A stretch of 64,000 bases of DNA, taken from assembly GCA_030407005.1 (NCBI GenBank), contig JAUDYN010000003.1:2542001-2606000 (forward strand), in the 5' to 3' direction. Shown piece by piece: positions 21,842-33,075 of this stretch. A program made the position numbers and the translations under genes. The number at the start of each line of letters is the position of its first letter. Position 1 is the first letter of the stretch. The notes beneath the pieces are model-generated. The model did not search any database and was not told where the DNA came from. It saw only the letters and a program-made list of their open reading frames with translations. Origin of the DNA: Desarmillaria ectypa. Its lineage: Eukaryota > Basidiomycota > Agaricomycetes > Agaricales > Physalacriaceae.

Positions 21842-23371
21842 TTATATCACAATAGATACCCCGTAAATGATACCTGAGATCACTGCTGCAAAAGCTACCC
21901 ATTGCTTTTGACCAGGAAGAAGATTGATAGTTGATGATCCTGCGTTGCTAGATGATGTAGAGCTAGTTGTAGACTTGGGTGTGGCGATGGCAGAAGTTGG
22001 GCTGTACTCGACACCATTGATGGTTGCGGCAACTTCGAATACAGAACCTCCGCCGTATTCATAAAACTACAAGTGGATAAGAAAGCGAAAGGAGGGGATG
22101 AAAGGTAGACTTACGTCGACGAGCAAGAAATTCGGTGCTCGGCTATACTGAGCCTCGCATGTCGTGACCTGGGCACCAAGCGAGCCTGTTCCATTCGCAG
22201 CATTGGTCTCGTTTGCTTTATCAACATAAGGAACGGGCTGCCCCAACACATATCTGTCCAGGAAATGATTGATCAGATACATTTGTGTAGAAGTGTCGCC
22301 ATTGGTCCTGTTAACTTCGCAGTCGAAAGTAGTATCCGTAACATCATACGCTGTCTCCCAGATATTCGTGAATTCTAAAAAGCTGGGTGTCAATAATGGT
22401 TCATGCATCAATGTACCACTCACCATCAATGAGGTATGGAACACTTGCGAAATCTGCACCGTTGTCTAAGAAAGTTACCAGGCGCGTCCCTGCATCAATG
22501 AGTGTGTTTAGAGTCGGCCACGCATCCCTAGACATATTAGAGGAAGTTGGAGAATAGGCGAGTGTGTCCAGGCTTGCCGCCTTGAAAACGGTGTCGTATT
22601 CAGTTGCGACGAAATTATCCGAGTTCACGATTAGTAGCGTCACGACTAAATTGCAATATCTCAATTAGTGGGTCACGAATAATGAATGGCACAAAGCGGT
22701 GTACCGTCTGCCGTGTTGCTTTGCATCCAGGATCTGACTAAAAGGTGATGCGTCAGCGTGAGTAAATAGCTAAATTTAGCACAAGCGCTTCATACCTTTT
22801 CCAAGGTAATCCTCCAATGTCCCTCCATTGTATAATGACTAGGATAGAGATTCAGCTGTACCCGAGGGAATACGAATGTAGGACGTACACAACTAGTGTG
22901 GCAAAGCTGTATAGTTCCGCTGTTGTTATGAGCTTGCATTTGCAGTAGCCTGATCCCGTCGTTCAATTGCTGCGTGACTGCGAGAATATTGCGTTCAGTC
23001 CGCAGCAAACCACGAGCGCCGAGACTACATACCATCATAGTCCTGGTTGACGGCAACTGCGGTGGGGGAAAGAAGATGAGCTCAGGCTCCGAGGACGCAC
23101 AGCCCGCAGTACTCACGGTTATTCGTCCCTACAGCGTAGGAGTTGTGGGCGCCTACAAACGACACTTTGCCATAGCTCACGTCACAGAGCTGCAGAGACC
23201 ATGAGAAGCCTCGAAAAGAGGGGGAAAAAAAAAAAGGGGGGGGGGGGGGGGGCGTACCTGGCTGTAGCCGTTGCACGTCGTGGCGCGACGGTGAGTGGCG
23301 GCTGCATTGGACGCATGGGATAGTAGCAACAGAGAAGCGACCTGCGCGAGTAACTTGGTAGAGAAGAGCAT
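21842..23371 (-). CDS. Secreted GPI-anchored PLC-like phosphodiesterase (PI-PLC X-like)
   Basis: The protein begins with a signal peptide (MLFSTKLLAQVASLLLLSHA, cleavage probably after SNA) and a small Cys-containing segment. A TIM-barrel PI-PLC X-like domain follows: VSFVGAHNSYAVG with the first catalytic-type His, RLLQMQAHNNSGTIQLCHTSC with the second, and TLNTLIDAGTRLVTFLDNG. Several NxT/S sites are present. After NFLLVDFYEYGGGSVFE comes a Ser/Thr-rich stalk and a hydrophobic C-terminus (QWVAFAAVISGIIYGVSIVI), as in GPI-anchored proteins. The real substrate is unknown: the family lacks the calcium-binding C2 context of eukaryotic PI-PLC. The first intron (23190-23257) contains an unusual A11/G17 tract. 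Start 23369-23371. Confidence 0.82.
23225..23252. repeat. Homopolymer tract A11 then G17 in an intron
   Basis: On the plus strand, 11 A (23225-23235) are followed directly by 17 G (23236-23252). The tract sits in the first intron of the PLC-like gene, immediately after the donor on the coding strand (GTACGCC then the C run and T run). On the coding strand it is a long pyrimidine tract; on the other it could form a G-quadruplex. Its length is likely to vary between copies and reads. Confidence 0.95.
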
Positions 23372-23884
23372 GTCCGAGATGAGAAGTCCAGATGTGAGTA
23401 AAGAATGAAAGGGGGGAGATAGAAATAAGTAGTAAGTAAATGAGAGAGACAGGTGGTTCAAGCGGAGAGATGTTCAGAAAGAACAAAAAGTCTGATCAAA
23501 CGCGGAGCCAAGTTTACATACCAGACCCTCGGCACTGCGGCACGTGTATCCTGTGTACTCTGCTCCATCGCCTGGTATTTAACTTGGCGCACGCAGCGTA
23601 CCTTGTTCATTCAATTAACAGGCAATTACCTCCAAGGTACAGCCTCCGTACCTTTGAGCCGTTCAACTAACGTTGCTGATTGTCCAGTGATCGCTGCCCT
23701 GACCGCCATATTTGGAAGCGGATCTGCATATTCCAAATTTTGAGGGTACGGCCCACATCTAAAGGAAGGACCATACTAAAGTCGATGAACCGATGGGCTA
23801 CGGCTCGGGAGCTTTTTTGTAGATGTACTGTTTAAGTTTCAGAGTTTTAAGACTTTGCTTTTGACGTCAACATACGGCATCTAC
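23372..23884. other. Promoter of PLC-like gene and 3' flank of glucosidase II gene
   Basis: A 513-base interval between tandem minus-strand genes. The part next to 23371 should carry the PLC-like promoter. No motif was identified with confidence and there is no coding pattern. Confidence 0.4.
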
Positions 23885-26800
23885 TCAAACATCTATAAAG
23901 ATCTCCCAGTCCTTGGTAATAAGCACAGCCGGATCTTTGATGACCAACACCCCAACCGCCTTACCCTTGTCAGCTGCAGCAACAGTCTTGTACGTCCACG
24001 CTAACGGCTCATCCCTCCCCACAGCCCTGACCTCCTTCGGCTGATTTGCTAGCCCAAGAATAGTCACTTTTTCGACTCTTACATCTTTAATGCTCTTCTC
24101 ATATTCTCCTCCCAGCACAAGAGATAGATTCCTGCTGGCCAGCTTCACCCCCTTCTTCCCGTTCTTCTCGGCGACAAACTCTCTCCACACATAATCACCG
24201 TCCTGGTAGGTCAGCCCCTCACCGTCGTCGAGGTACAAGTCTCCCTTAGCAAAGAAACCCGTTTTGTCTAGAGCTACGCGTAGAGTGAACGGATCGTGAG
24301 CCATCAACGGGCTGGATCGACGGGGTCGTTCACGCGTGGGGACGATGGAGCCGCCACGGATGTATAGCGGAATAGTGGACAGCTCAAGTGGGACTGTTAT
24401 CTGCTTGCCTTTGGAGGAGCTGTACGAAGGAGCTTCGGTGAAGTAATTGTAATACACCTGGTCTTCAGCAAGGTACACTGTCGTTTCTGTGATGTCTTTT
24501 TCCGTAACAGGCTTGACAAGTAATCCGGAGGAGCCGACGAAGAACTGATCATCGATCTCGAACCCTGCCTTATCCTTAGGGAGCATCACATAGTGTGGTC
24601 TGTATATGGAATGAAAAACCGAAGGAAAAAACATAACTGAGGTACTTGCCTTAGAACCGGTACACCTGTCCTCGAAGATTCCCAGAACGCAGTGTACCAA
24701 ACAGGTAACATCGAATAACGAATGCGTAGGATATCCTTTATCATCCCTTTGTAGGGCTCGTCAAGAAGGAATGGCTCCCTTCTCTTTGTGTCGATATGCG
24801 CATGCGCGCGGAAAAAGGGGGAAAATATGCCGACTTGATACCACCGAACGAGCATGTCCGTATCTGGGTTGCCGAAGAACCCACCAACGTCAGCTTTATA
24901 AGTTGTTAGGAGCGTATCTCCTGCGGAAAGTAGCGATATAACTCACATCCGGCAAAGGTCATCCCTGCTATGCCATCAGCAAGGACCATTTGTACGCCGA
25001 CTGTCATGTGGTCCCAAGTGCCAAGATTGTCGCCTGTCCACATAGCTCCAAAGCGTTGAGAGCCGGCATAGAATGAACGGGTCAAAACAAAAGGACGCTT
25101 GTGAGGTGTGGTGCGCTCCGCAACAGCTTGAGAAGTAAGATTATGCTACAGCCACCCTGAGTTTATGCTACAACAACAGAAATGGGACACGTACGAAAAG
25201 CATTCCGTTGATGTTGTGGATATCACGATGCTCCCATCCCCCATAGTGAATGTTATCTTTGGGCATCGTAATTTCTGGTCCATTAAAGACCGATGGCTAA
25301 CGAATGTTTAACAGAGAATCAGAATAGAGGATAGATGGCCTACTTCGTTCATGTCGTTCCAGATATGAACAGCATCTGTGCTGTTAGTCCACGACCAGCC
25401 ATCCTCCCTTTGGAACTCGAAAATAGATTTCCACCAGTCCCAAGATGCGGGATTGAACATGTCAATCCAGGAACTGCTGCCCGACCAACACCAACCCTCA
25501 TATTCACCCTCGCCGCTCTTTGGCTTGACAAGAATTCCCAGATCAGATGCCTCTTGATAAACTGGATAGTTGGAGGTACGCTTCAAGTGGGGATCAATGA
25601 TGACGACCATCTTCCTCCCCACTGCAGCTACGTCGTTTGTCATCTCAACTGGATCCGGGAAAGTCTTCTCGTCCCAGATGAAGTACTTATGTTCCTCGGC
25701 GTATTCAATATCGAGCCAGAAAACATCAACAGGCATATCCTCCTCGTCGAATCGCTTCTGCACCGTACGTATGTCGTCTGTGCTCACATAGTTCCACCGG
25801 CATTGGTGGTATCCAAGACTCCAATGGGCAGGTAATGGTGTATTACCTGTGAGGCGAGCATACTGAGCGAATATATCTTCGGGGGTGGGCCCCGGAAGGA
25901 GAAACACGTCCATAATACCAGATTCGGATATCCAGTGGGAGTATGAAGACTTGGAGGTGGGATGGTGCACGTCAATCCAAGTCTCGGACGCGACGGCGTT
26001 AAAAATAGCAACGGTTGAATCGGTAGAGTGCGCATGCATGACGGGGATGGAGCCGTAAAGAGACATAGTGGATGAAGCAAGGTACTCGAACACGTCGGCG
26101 TTGTACAATCGGTATGGATCGCTGAAAGTTGCGTCATCCCCTGTGGTACTAGGTAGTGCCAGACGAGTAGCATGCTGGGGAATACCATACACAGTCCCAT
26201 GGTTAGGAAACGTGATGTCCAGCGAAAGAGATTCAGGACCTAAACACAGTTCAACCAAACACGAATTCTGAGTAATTGCGATTGCGAACTCACCTTTTGG
26301 CTTGGAATCCGTCCAAGAATTAAATTTCTCATCCCAAAAAGCATCCTCTTCGTCACCTTCGAACCAAGCACGAGGATTCTCTGCCTTTATGGGGACCTGA
26401 GACTCCTCGCCAGCCTCATCTGCCTGCACTTCAGGAGAGGAATCCTTGGTACGGAAATGCTCCATGTGCAAAAGGCCCTGTCCATTCAGAACGACCTGTT
26501 CCTTTCCCTTCCGTAGCAGTGTCACGCGCAGAGGCTCGTATACAATGACGGCCGACAGATCACCATATACAGCACGTACATCCTTCTTCCCCACCGTCCA
26601 CCGAACATCCTTGCTGATCACAGGCTCCGCTACTAATGCCCACGAGGCGGCCTCGTCGTACCTCTTCCGTAGACCATCCTTTTCGTCCATGCGGACTCGT
26701 ACAACACCATCTTCGTGCACACGCACTTCCAGTTCGAACTTGATTTCAGGGTATAATGATGATTTGACTGCAGCAGTCACCACTGCTTCACTAGGCGATA

Positions 26801-26996
26801 TCAAAACCGATGATGCGTCAATGGAATAGGGGGATTTCCAGGACGATGCGACATCCTTTGCACGAGCTGAAAGAGCGCGTCCTCGGCGACAGAATCCGGA
26901 CTGGGAACATGTTTTAAAGTCATTAGTTTTTACAGAGAGGACGTCTGGGGCCAGAAAGGCGAAGAATAGGACCCCAAAGAGCCCGGCAGCGCGCAT
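23885..26996 (-). CDS. ROT2: Glucosidase II alpha subunit (GH31)
   Basis: This ER enzyme trims the two inner glucoses of N-glycans in the calnexin cycle. A signal peptide ([21 protein letters not shown]) is followed by [16 protein letters not shown], typical of the family. The GH31 barrel shows [27 protein letters not shown] with the nucleophile Asp (about residue 530), [14 protein letters not shown] with the acid/base Asp, [20 protein letters not shown] and [11 protein letters not shown]. The C-terminal beta domains follow and it ends DWEIFIDV. There is no HDEL-type tail, as expected, because the beta subunit retains it. Several introns are present, one of which (near 26230-26292) leaves an open frame if retained. 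An in-frame ATG at 27020 (MHCSSKSK...) would lengthen the signal peptide. It is divergent from the reductase gene. Confidence 0.95.
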
Positions 26997-27429
26997 TTTG
27001 CTCTTCGACGAGCAGTGCAATACTGAAAGTAGGGTTCCACGTCAATGTCGTACATTGTTTGGCGAGGTCTTCTCTGGGGTGTCTTTGCCAAGCTCTATGT
27101 ACCTCTTATCGGGCGACTTCCCATGCATCCAATTCCCATATCCACTAAGCTCGTCTGTACCAACAATAATACCTTCGCGACCCAGACCGAAATGTGAAAT
27201 CCTATTTCTATAATGCATTTCTTTGCGGTAACAATGCTAGTATTACCCCCGCAGCCGAAGTGCATGTGATGCTGGGTTCTGAGGGCTAAGCTTGGAGTTC
27301 GAAGGACTTCGTCGCAAACGAGCAAGCTCTTTACGTCAGGCGTCTTATTTATCGGAAGATCTTGAATGCTTGCGGTATCAACGGACCCTTACCCTGCTTT
27401 GACGTTTTAGCGGTATTCCCAACACATAA
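26997..27429. promoter_or_regulatory. Divergent promoter, glucosidase II and AYR1-like reductase
   Basis: 433 bases between two divergent starts. It contains CCACGTCA at 27037-27044 (TGACGTGG on the strand of glucosidase II), described separately, and no coding signal. Confidence 0.5.
27037..27044 (-). promoter_or_regulatory. UPRE-like TGACGTGG upstream of glucosidase II
   Basis: Read on the minus strand this is TGACGTGG, the unfolded-protein-response element recognised by XBP1/Hac1-class bZIP factors. It lies 41 bases before the ATG at 26996. Glucosidase II is an ER quality-control enzyme, so control by the UPR is plausible. The site is close enough to the ATG to fall in the 5' UTR, which weakens the case. 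Confidence 0.4.
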
Positions 27430-28458
27430 ATGCCCAAAAATCGCGTGGTTATAGTAACAGGGTGCTCTACTGGAGGAATCGGTTTTGCATTGTGGGTTTG
27501 CGTAGTTAACTCATTATAGCGCTAATCGATCTTTTCAAGATGCGAACAGTTCGCTCTCCAGGGATGCAAGGTCTACGCTACGTCGCGAAATGTGGAGACT
27601 ATGCAAGGTTTCAAGGATCCCAACATCGAAAACCTTGCCTTGGATGTGACTAGTGATGATGATGTTCAACGAGTTATTCGGCACGTAGCCGATACTGAGG
27701 GTAGAGTCGATATAGTGGTCAACAATGCAGCTACTCCAGCTATTGGTACACCTATTTTTTTAAGTTGACGCTATCACGCTAACTCGGGAGCATAGGTCCT
27801 TTGATTGACCAGTCCATGGACATAATCAAGCGCACCTACGATACCAACACATTTTCGGTGATACGCATGTGCAAGACTGTCACTCCCATCATGGCAAAGC
27901 GACACAGCGGACTTATCGTGAATATAGGTGGATTCTACACACTCTAAAGATATTCCAGCTCTTACTGAATTCACAGGTTCCATCGTCGGAGAGACGTAAG
28001 TCAGCGTGTCCCCGTTCATCAGATCCATGCTGATCTTCACATTTAGCCCAACGCCCTGGCATGGAGCATATTCATCTTCCAAAGCAGCAGTCCAGAACAT
28101 TAGCGAAGTGCTCTCAATGGAGTGCCGTCCGCTTGGAATAAACGTTATGCATGTAGCTCCGGGTTCTGTCACGTCCAACTTCTCCAGAAATCAGGAGAAA
28201 TGGTTCAGCTTGCCGGAGAACAGCCTGTATACCGCGTTCCTTCCCAACATTATGGAGAGAATGCATGCCAGTCAGACCAAGTCATCCATGTCTAACGAGG
28301 AATTTTCCAGACGTATTGTGGACAAGGCGTTGGCAAACTCCCCTCCCTCCTACATCTCGGTTGGAGGAAATGCTTTTCTTTTCTGGCTGTTCAAATGGCT
28401 ACCGAGGTCATGGGTGCTTGGTCTGTTATGGAAGTTGTATTCAAGGAAGAAGGAATAG
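27430..28458 (+). CDS. Short-chain dehydrogenase, AYR1-like (1-acyl-DHAP reductase type)
   Basis: The Rossmann motif is VVIVTGCSTGGIGFAL (TGxxxGIG), then an intron with codon-splitting join to CEQFALQGCKVYATSR. NNAATP matches the NNAG position, GLIVNIGSIVGE gives the Ser, and the catalytic YxxxK is GAYSSSKAAVQ. These are classical SDR residues, so the enzyme is an NAD(P)H-dependent oxidoreductase. The block ECRPLGINVMHVAPGSV and a hydrophobic C-terminus (FLFWLFKWLPRSWVLGLL) ending KLYSRKKE fit the AYR1 group, which reduces 1-acyl-dihydroxyacetone phosphate on ER and lipid droplets. The substrate is inferred from similarity only. Five exons, all with GT..AG junctions. It converges on the gene at 28754-30781. 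Confidence 0.82.
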
Positions 28459-28753
28459 CTGCTAATGGGCCGTTCATTGACTTGGTTCCAATAGTAATCT
28501 ATGTAGTAGGCGATTTGTCGGGCGTAAGGACCTTGAACTAGATACCTTGTGCTACGCGAAACAGTCTCTGAGCCAGATCTTTGCTAAGCTGAGGGCCGAA
28601 ATGCCTGTATGCATAGGTGCGTATATAGATTACAGGTGATGAATGAGTACGTATTGGATTGTGAGTAGATATGCGATGATCTAAAGTTCGAGGACTTGCA
28701 GAGACGACGACACACGAAAGCGATATGCTGGCAAAGAATGTGGAGAGATGTAG

Positions 28754-30781
28754 TTAAAGTCCGGCGCCAACTCGACGGAGAAGCCCAGCGCCTGGCTTTG
28801 CTGCCCTTCCAGCTGCAGCGCCTGCTCTATTGGTACCGAAAATGGGAGCAGGCAATCTAGAGATACCAGATATTGGACGTGGGATGGTAGATGCTGGCCG
28901 ACTCTCCTTCTGCCCAACGTGAGTGCTGACCGCAGGTCGAACAATGCTTTTCACGTCCCTCACTGGTGCCTTGGGCATCCCGGTGCCAATAGCCTTGAGG
29001 GCTTCCCGGACAGCATTGAGATCAGCTGTTTTCGCAGGCTGCATATGACCCCACTGCGCAACTGCGTCAGATAACAATACTTTCTTGGGCCTGTTGTTCT
29101 TTGACATGCGTCCAAGTCCCCCAGCCTTGTGTGGCACTTCCTTACTCTCAGCAAGCGGCACACGACGAGGACCAGAAGACGAACCGCTTGATACCGGTTT
29201 GGGCGGTGCAACAGGAGCAGGGTGTTCAGATTCGCTGATCTGTATCGAGTCAGGTATGTCTGACTGAACTGAAAGCGACATTTTCTTCTCGTTGTGAGCT
29301 GGAAGTCGCGTGGACAAACGGCGATCTGGAGGAGGCGCTACTGCGGCGGCGGCGGCGGCGGCCGCATTCTTTGCCCGCTTGACAATACGTAATGCCTGAA
29401 TGGGAGGTGGTACGACGGGATGAAGGTTTCTGGATGGAGCTGGCGTCACCAACGGATCTCTAGTCGAGGAAAAGTCCCCATGGACATCGTCATTCTGCAG
29501 CAAGCCTTCGGGAACCATAGCTTGGGTAGCTAGTTTTTTTTTTTGTCAAAACGCACGACTCGTTGGAGACCTACTGGAACTTACGGATGTACGTCTTGGG
29601 CATAAAGACGGGTAGTGGAGAATCAGTGGTATTGGGGGATTGGACATGCGTCGCCGAATATAGATGCCCTTCCACAATGTCAGTCAGGGAAAGAGCTTAA
29701 CTGAAATTTGACTTACCAGTCTCAGGACTGTCCTGCGGCGGCAAAGGAATGTTAGCAGCGACGTTGACGACGTCATCCACACCTAAAAATGTGCTCAGAC
29801 GAAGGCACAAACTGATTGTAAGATCATTTTACCTGCAGATACTAGCACAGTCTTCATGCTCGTATTCTCGTCTTCATCTCCCGAAGTGATGTCAAAGTCA
29901 TGGGATCGTGAGCCCAGGAATGATATTTTGTCGGTCAGCAAATCAAAACTTGATTCTGCTGAGTCGAACTGGAGCTGGAAAGAGGCGTGTAGGTCCAAAG
30001 ACTGACGACTATGGTCGCACACAGATGGGGGCTGTTTTCTTGGACGAGGGGTAGGAGCATCAAGTTCGCTCACGTCAATTGGTGATGATGGAAGAGGGAT
30101 ATTCATTGGAGAGGCCTGAAACGGAGATGTGATAGCGACTTCAGGCACCTTTGGAGAAACAGGGTTGGGCCAGGCCTCCGAGAGAGTCGGCTTCGAGCCC
30201 GCGAAGGAAACGCCAGCCGAAGTGACTGCATCGACCAGAGAAGAAAGCGAAGAAAGTGGTTGAGTCGCAAAGTCATTGGCAGTGATGGAGTTGGTGTACT
30301 GCTTCTGACGAATCAGAAAACGCTTGTGAGCTACGGGCGTGACCTCTCGTTCCATTCGAAGTTCAGCGAACGGTGTACGAGGATTCAAACGAGGAGTCGC
30401 GACGATCTCCACGCTACTTGGAGCCCTTGGTGTATTTTTGACTGGTCCCAAGATAACCGTACTGTTCTCGTCTTCTGACTCTTCATCCTCTCCAATCTCT
30501 TCCAATACTTCGTTCACAAGCAACGTGTTGTCGACTGTGACATCTCCAACATCAATAAGACGATGCATGAGTGGGGCGGGCTGCGCGCAGGCCTTGGGTT
30601 TCATGGCTCCGTTAAAAAACGATATCATGGTCACATCCCCCAATGGCATGTTATTCTCCTTCTCCGAGTCGTAATCATCCAATTCAACAGAACTGTCGCC
30701 ACCATTCTGCTGAGAGACAGAACCAAACAGAGGGTCGAACATAGTGAGAAGGCTTTCTCTAGGGTGATTCATGGTAGACAT
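28754..30781 (-). CDS. Unrecognised disordered protein, possibly cell-cycle related
   Basis: The start MSTMNHPRESLLTMFDPLF is followed by a long low-complexity protein: acidic tracts (EEIGEDEESEDENS), many Ser/Pro phosphosite-like motifs (NTPRAP, TPRLNPRTPF, ASPMNIPLPSSP), a KEN-like box (SEKENN), and a polyalanine run coded by GCC/GCG repeats. The C-terminus is basic and Ala/Gly-rich, ending AGLLRRVGAGL. No enzymatic domain is visible. The join across 29532-29585 uses GTAAGT..ACTAG and gives TYIPTQAMVPEGLL. The family is probably basidiomycete-specific. It is divergent from SLD2 with 204 bases between starts, and the many SP/TP sites and the KEN box would suit a CDK/APC target; that is inference. 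Confidence 0.65.
29341..29365. repeat. GCG/GCC triplet run coding polyalanine
   Basis: A perfect or near-perfect GCG/GCC triplet run inside the coding sequence of the gene at 28754-30781 encodes eight alanines (KNAAAAAAAAVAPP). It is expected to vary in length between strains. Confidence 0.85.
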
Positions 30782-30985
30782 TGAATAAACAATGACACTA
30801 AGGACAGAAAGGCCAAGGATATCTGCAGGGGTGGTGAAGAAATTCTGCAACTCCACTCAGCCGATCACCGCGTTCGGCTTGGTCTTGTTTACTCAGACAC
30901 AAGTAACGTGACCGTCGCGTCACACTCCGCCTAGCCTCCGCCCAGTTCGCTGTCTTCGCAATTTTCTCGATAACATACCTACAAT
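30782..30985. promoter_or_regulatory. Shared divergent promoter, unknown protein and SLD2
   Basis: 204 bases between two divergent starts. It holds two GCG-rich patches (ACCGCGTTC around 30867 and GTCGCGTCA around 30914) that resemble but do not match the ACGCGT box. Confidence 0.5.
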
Positions 30986-32603
30986 ATGTTGGACCTTGCA
31001 ACAGTAAAGGCAGAGATCAAGGCATGGGAGCGAGACTTCAAGGCAAAACATGGTCGGTCAGCACAGGTGCAGGATATCAAGGAGCATCCGGATATTGGTG
31101 TGTCGCAGCGACCTTCATGAGTGAAACTGAATTTGACCAAGTCGCACAGAGGTCAAATACAAGCTATACAAAGTATTAGGCAAGGCTTCCACTGCCAAAG
31201 GTTGCGATACATCCTCCAATACACCCATCACTCCATCAAAATCACAAAAACACCAACCGTCGTTTTTGCTGCCCAAAGCCCGAGCCAGTGAAACGACGGC
31301 GCCTTTGTCTACCTTCAATCCCTTCTCTCCACAGAAGAATAAGGGGAAACAGAAGGAGGTACTTCCAGCCATCAAGGATTTCCGATCAAATCCGTTTGCA
31401 ACACCCTCCAAAGTGAAATCTAGGGCACCTGTCCGAGAGGTGTCCCCGCTTCCCGTTGCCCCCTTCCAGCCATTGGCATTCCCTGCGGCAAGCACTATGC
31501 CAGAACCAACAAGTGCTATTACTCGAGCGCGCAAACGCTTGCGTGGCGAACCAGTTTCCCCTTCTCCCAGTAAAGGGAAGCGCCGACGTGTAGCTTCTGG
31601 GGATACTCTTCTATTCTCACGGACAAAAGATTCGGCGTCTGATGATAACGATGAAGACCACGCTCATGTCGGAAACTTTTCGTTTGTCAATGATTCCCCC
31701 ATCAAAGGCTCGAATGGATTCAAGTTACTGTTCGATGACACGAAACAGAAATCATTATTTCCTCGCTCAAAGACAGCTCATTCTTCCTCAGATGTCTTCT
31801 CATCGCCTGATGACGAAATGGAATGGCAAGGTCTGCAAAGTCTCAAGACAGACCATGACAGCAAAGGCAACGGGAGGCCCTTTCCCCATTCTGCAGCACC
31901 TTCTAATGGCCATCAAAAGCCTTGGGGACTCGCCAAGAAGACCACACCTGCGCCTGTCAACATCGCTGTACCCAAGCCCCGGAAGCGTGTATTATCTGAT
32001 GCAGATGCAGCCGAGTCTTCATCCCACAACCGCGCTCCTTCCCTCATTCCTCCCTCTCCACCGCCACCCGATGCTTCGAAACGGAGCCATAGGTCCTTCA
32101 AAGGCAAGGGGAAAGCAACCAGTAACAATGGACGAAAGAAGGCCAAGTTAACCGCTACCACCGTAGATTCTGATGACGACGACGAAGGGCCAAACGAAAA
32201 GATTAGAGTAGTGCGTCGAACTTATGGCTCACCTCGTAAAGATAATTCGGGGCGGAACTCAGATGTCGACGCAGATGATACCTTTGATGCCGCCTCCCAC
32301 CCGCAGATTGAGGACATGCATGATGGACAGGACGCTGGCAAATTTGATGTCGATCTTCCCGACAGGTTTCGTCATGTTTTGGCGTTTTCGCCGTCTGAAT
32401 TCCGGACGCGCGACTATCAGGAGGTCCGGGTTGTGGAGGGGCTGTTATATGGACGGAGAGTGGATCATTACGATCCGTCGAGAGGTGGCGAGATTTGGGA
32501 TATTGGGGAGGATGAGCACGGCGACGGACAAGTGGCTGTGGCGGACGAAGGTGAGGACGACTGGCAAGGTGAATCTGTGCCATGGGAGCTCGGAGAACTG
32601 TAG
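30986..32603 (+). CDS. SLD2: DNA replication regulator SLD2
   Basis: Sld2 (Drc1; RecQL4 N-terminus in animals) is phosphorylated by S-phase CDK and joins Dpb11 to load the replicative helicase. The conserved N-terminal signature is complete: KAEIKAWERDFKAKHGRS, AQVQDIKEHPDIEVKYKLYK. Exons 30986-31097 and 31150-32603 give 521 residues. The rest is disordered and basic with many SP/TP motifs (SPSPSKGKRRR, FVNDSPIKGSNGF, RRTYGSPRK), as expected for a CDK-regulated protein. The C-terminal block RFRHVLAFSPSEFRTRDYQEV, then VEGLLYGRRVDHYDPSRGGE, resembles the second conserved region. It is divergent from the disordered protein to the left. Confidence 0.88.
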
Positions 32604-33075
32604 TGCATTCTGTACCGTTTCTTCATTCAGTCATACGGAAGACTTTGTTGTATTCAGAGATACCCCCAATCAACACGTTGCGCAGTATTGAAGCTCATGT
32701 TTAATCGCAAGTACAACACATGTAGTACATGAGTTTACCCAGGTTCTACCATTCTATGCGTTTCAACCGCTACTCGCCTTTGAAATTGATATTCTTATCC
32801 CCTAATTAACTATGTATGTTGTTACACTTCGAACGTTACGTCGAGGGTGAATTGATTTACAGATATTCGTAACTTTCTCATCAGCATCCATCCTGGATCC
32901 TCGTGTTCAATTCCAGCACGAAGTCGCGTACAAATCAATCACTGCAGCAGGTCCTCGATCGACTTGTCATCTCAACGGCTTCCTGCGCGTGCAACGCCAG
33001 TAAACAGGCCCCACAGTGCGTGTAATTCATGCGCGGTTTGTCTTAAGTACTTGACGCCCCAGAGACGCTCCTCAT
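32604..33075. other. SLD2 3' flank and promoter of F-box/LRR-like gene
   Basis: 472 bases between tandem plus-strand genes. The section nearest 33076 is likely promoter (CTTAAGTACTTGACGCCCC). No coding signal was seen. Confidence 0.45.
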
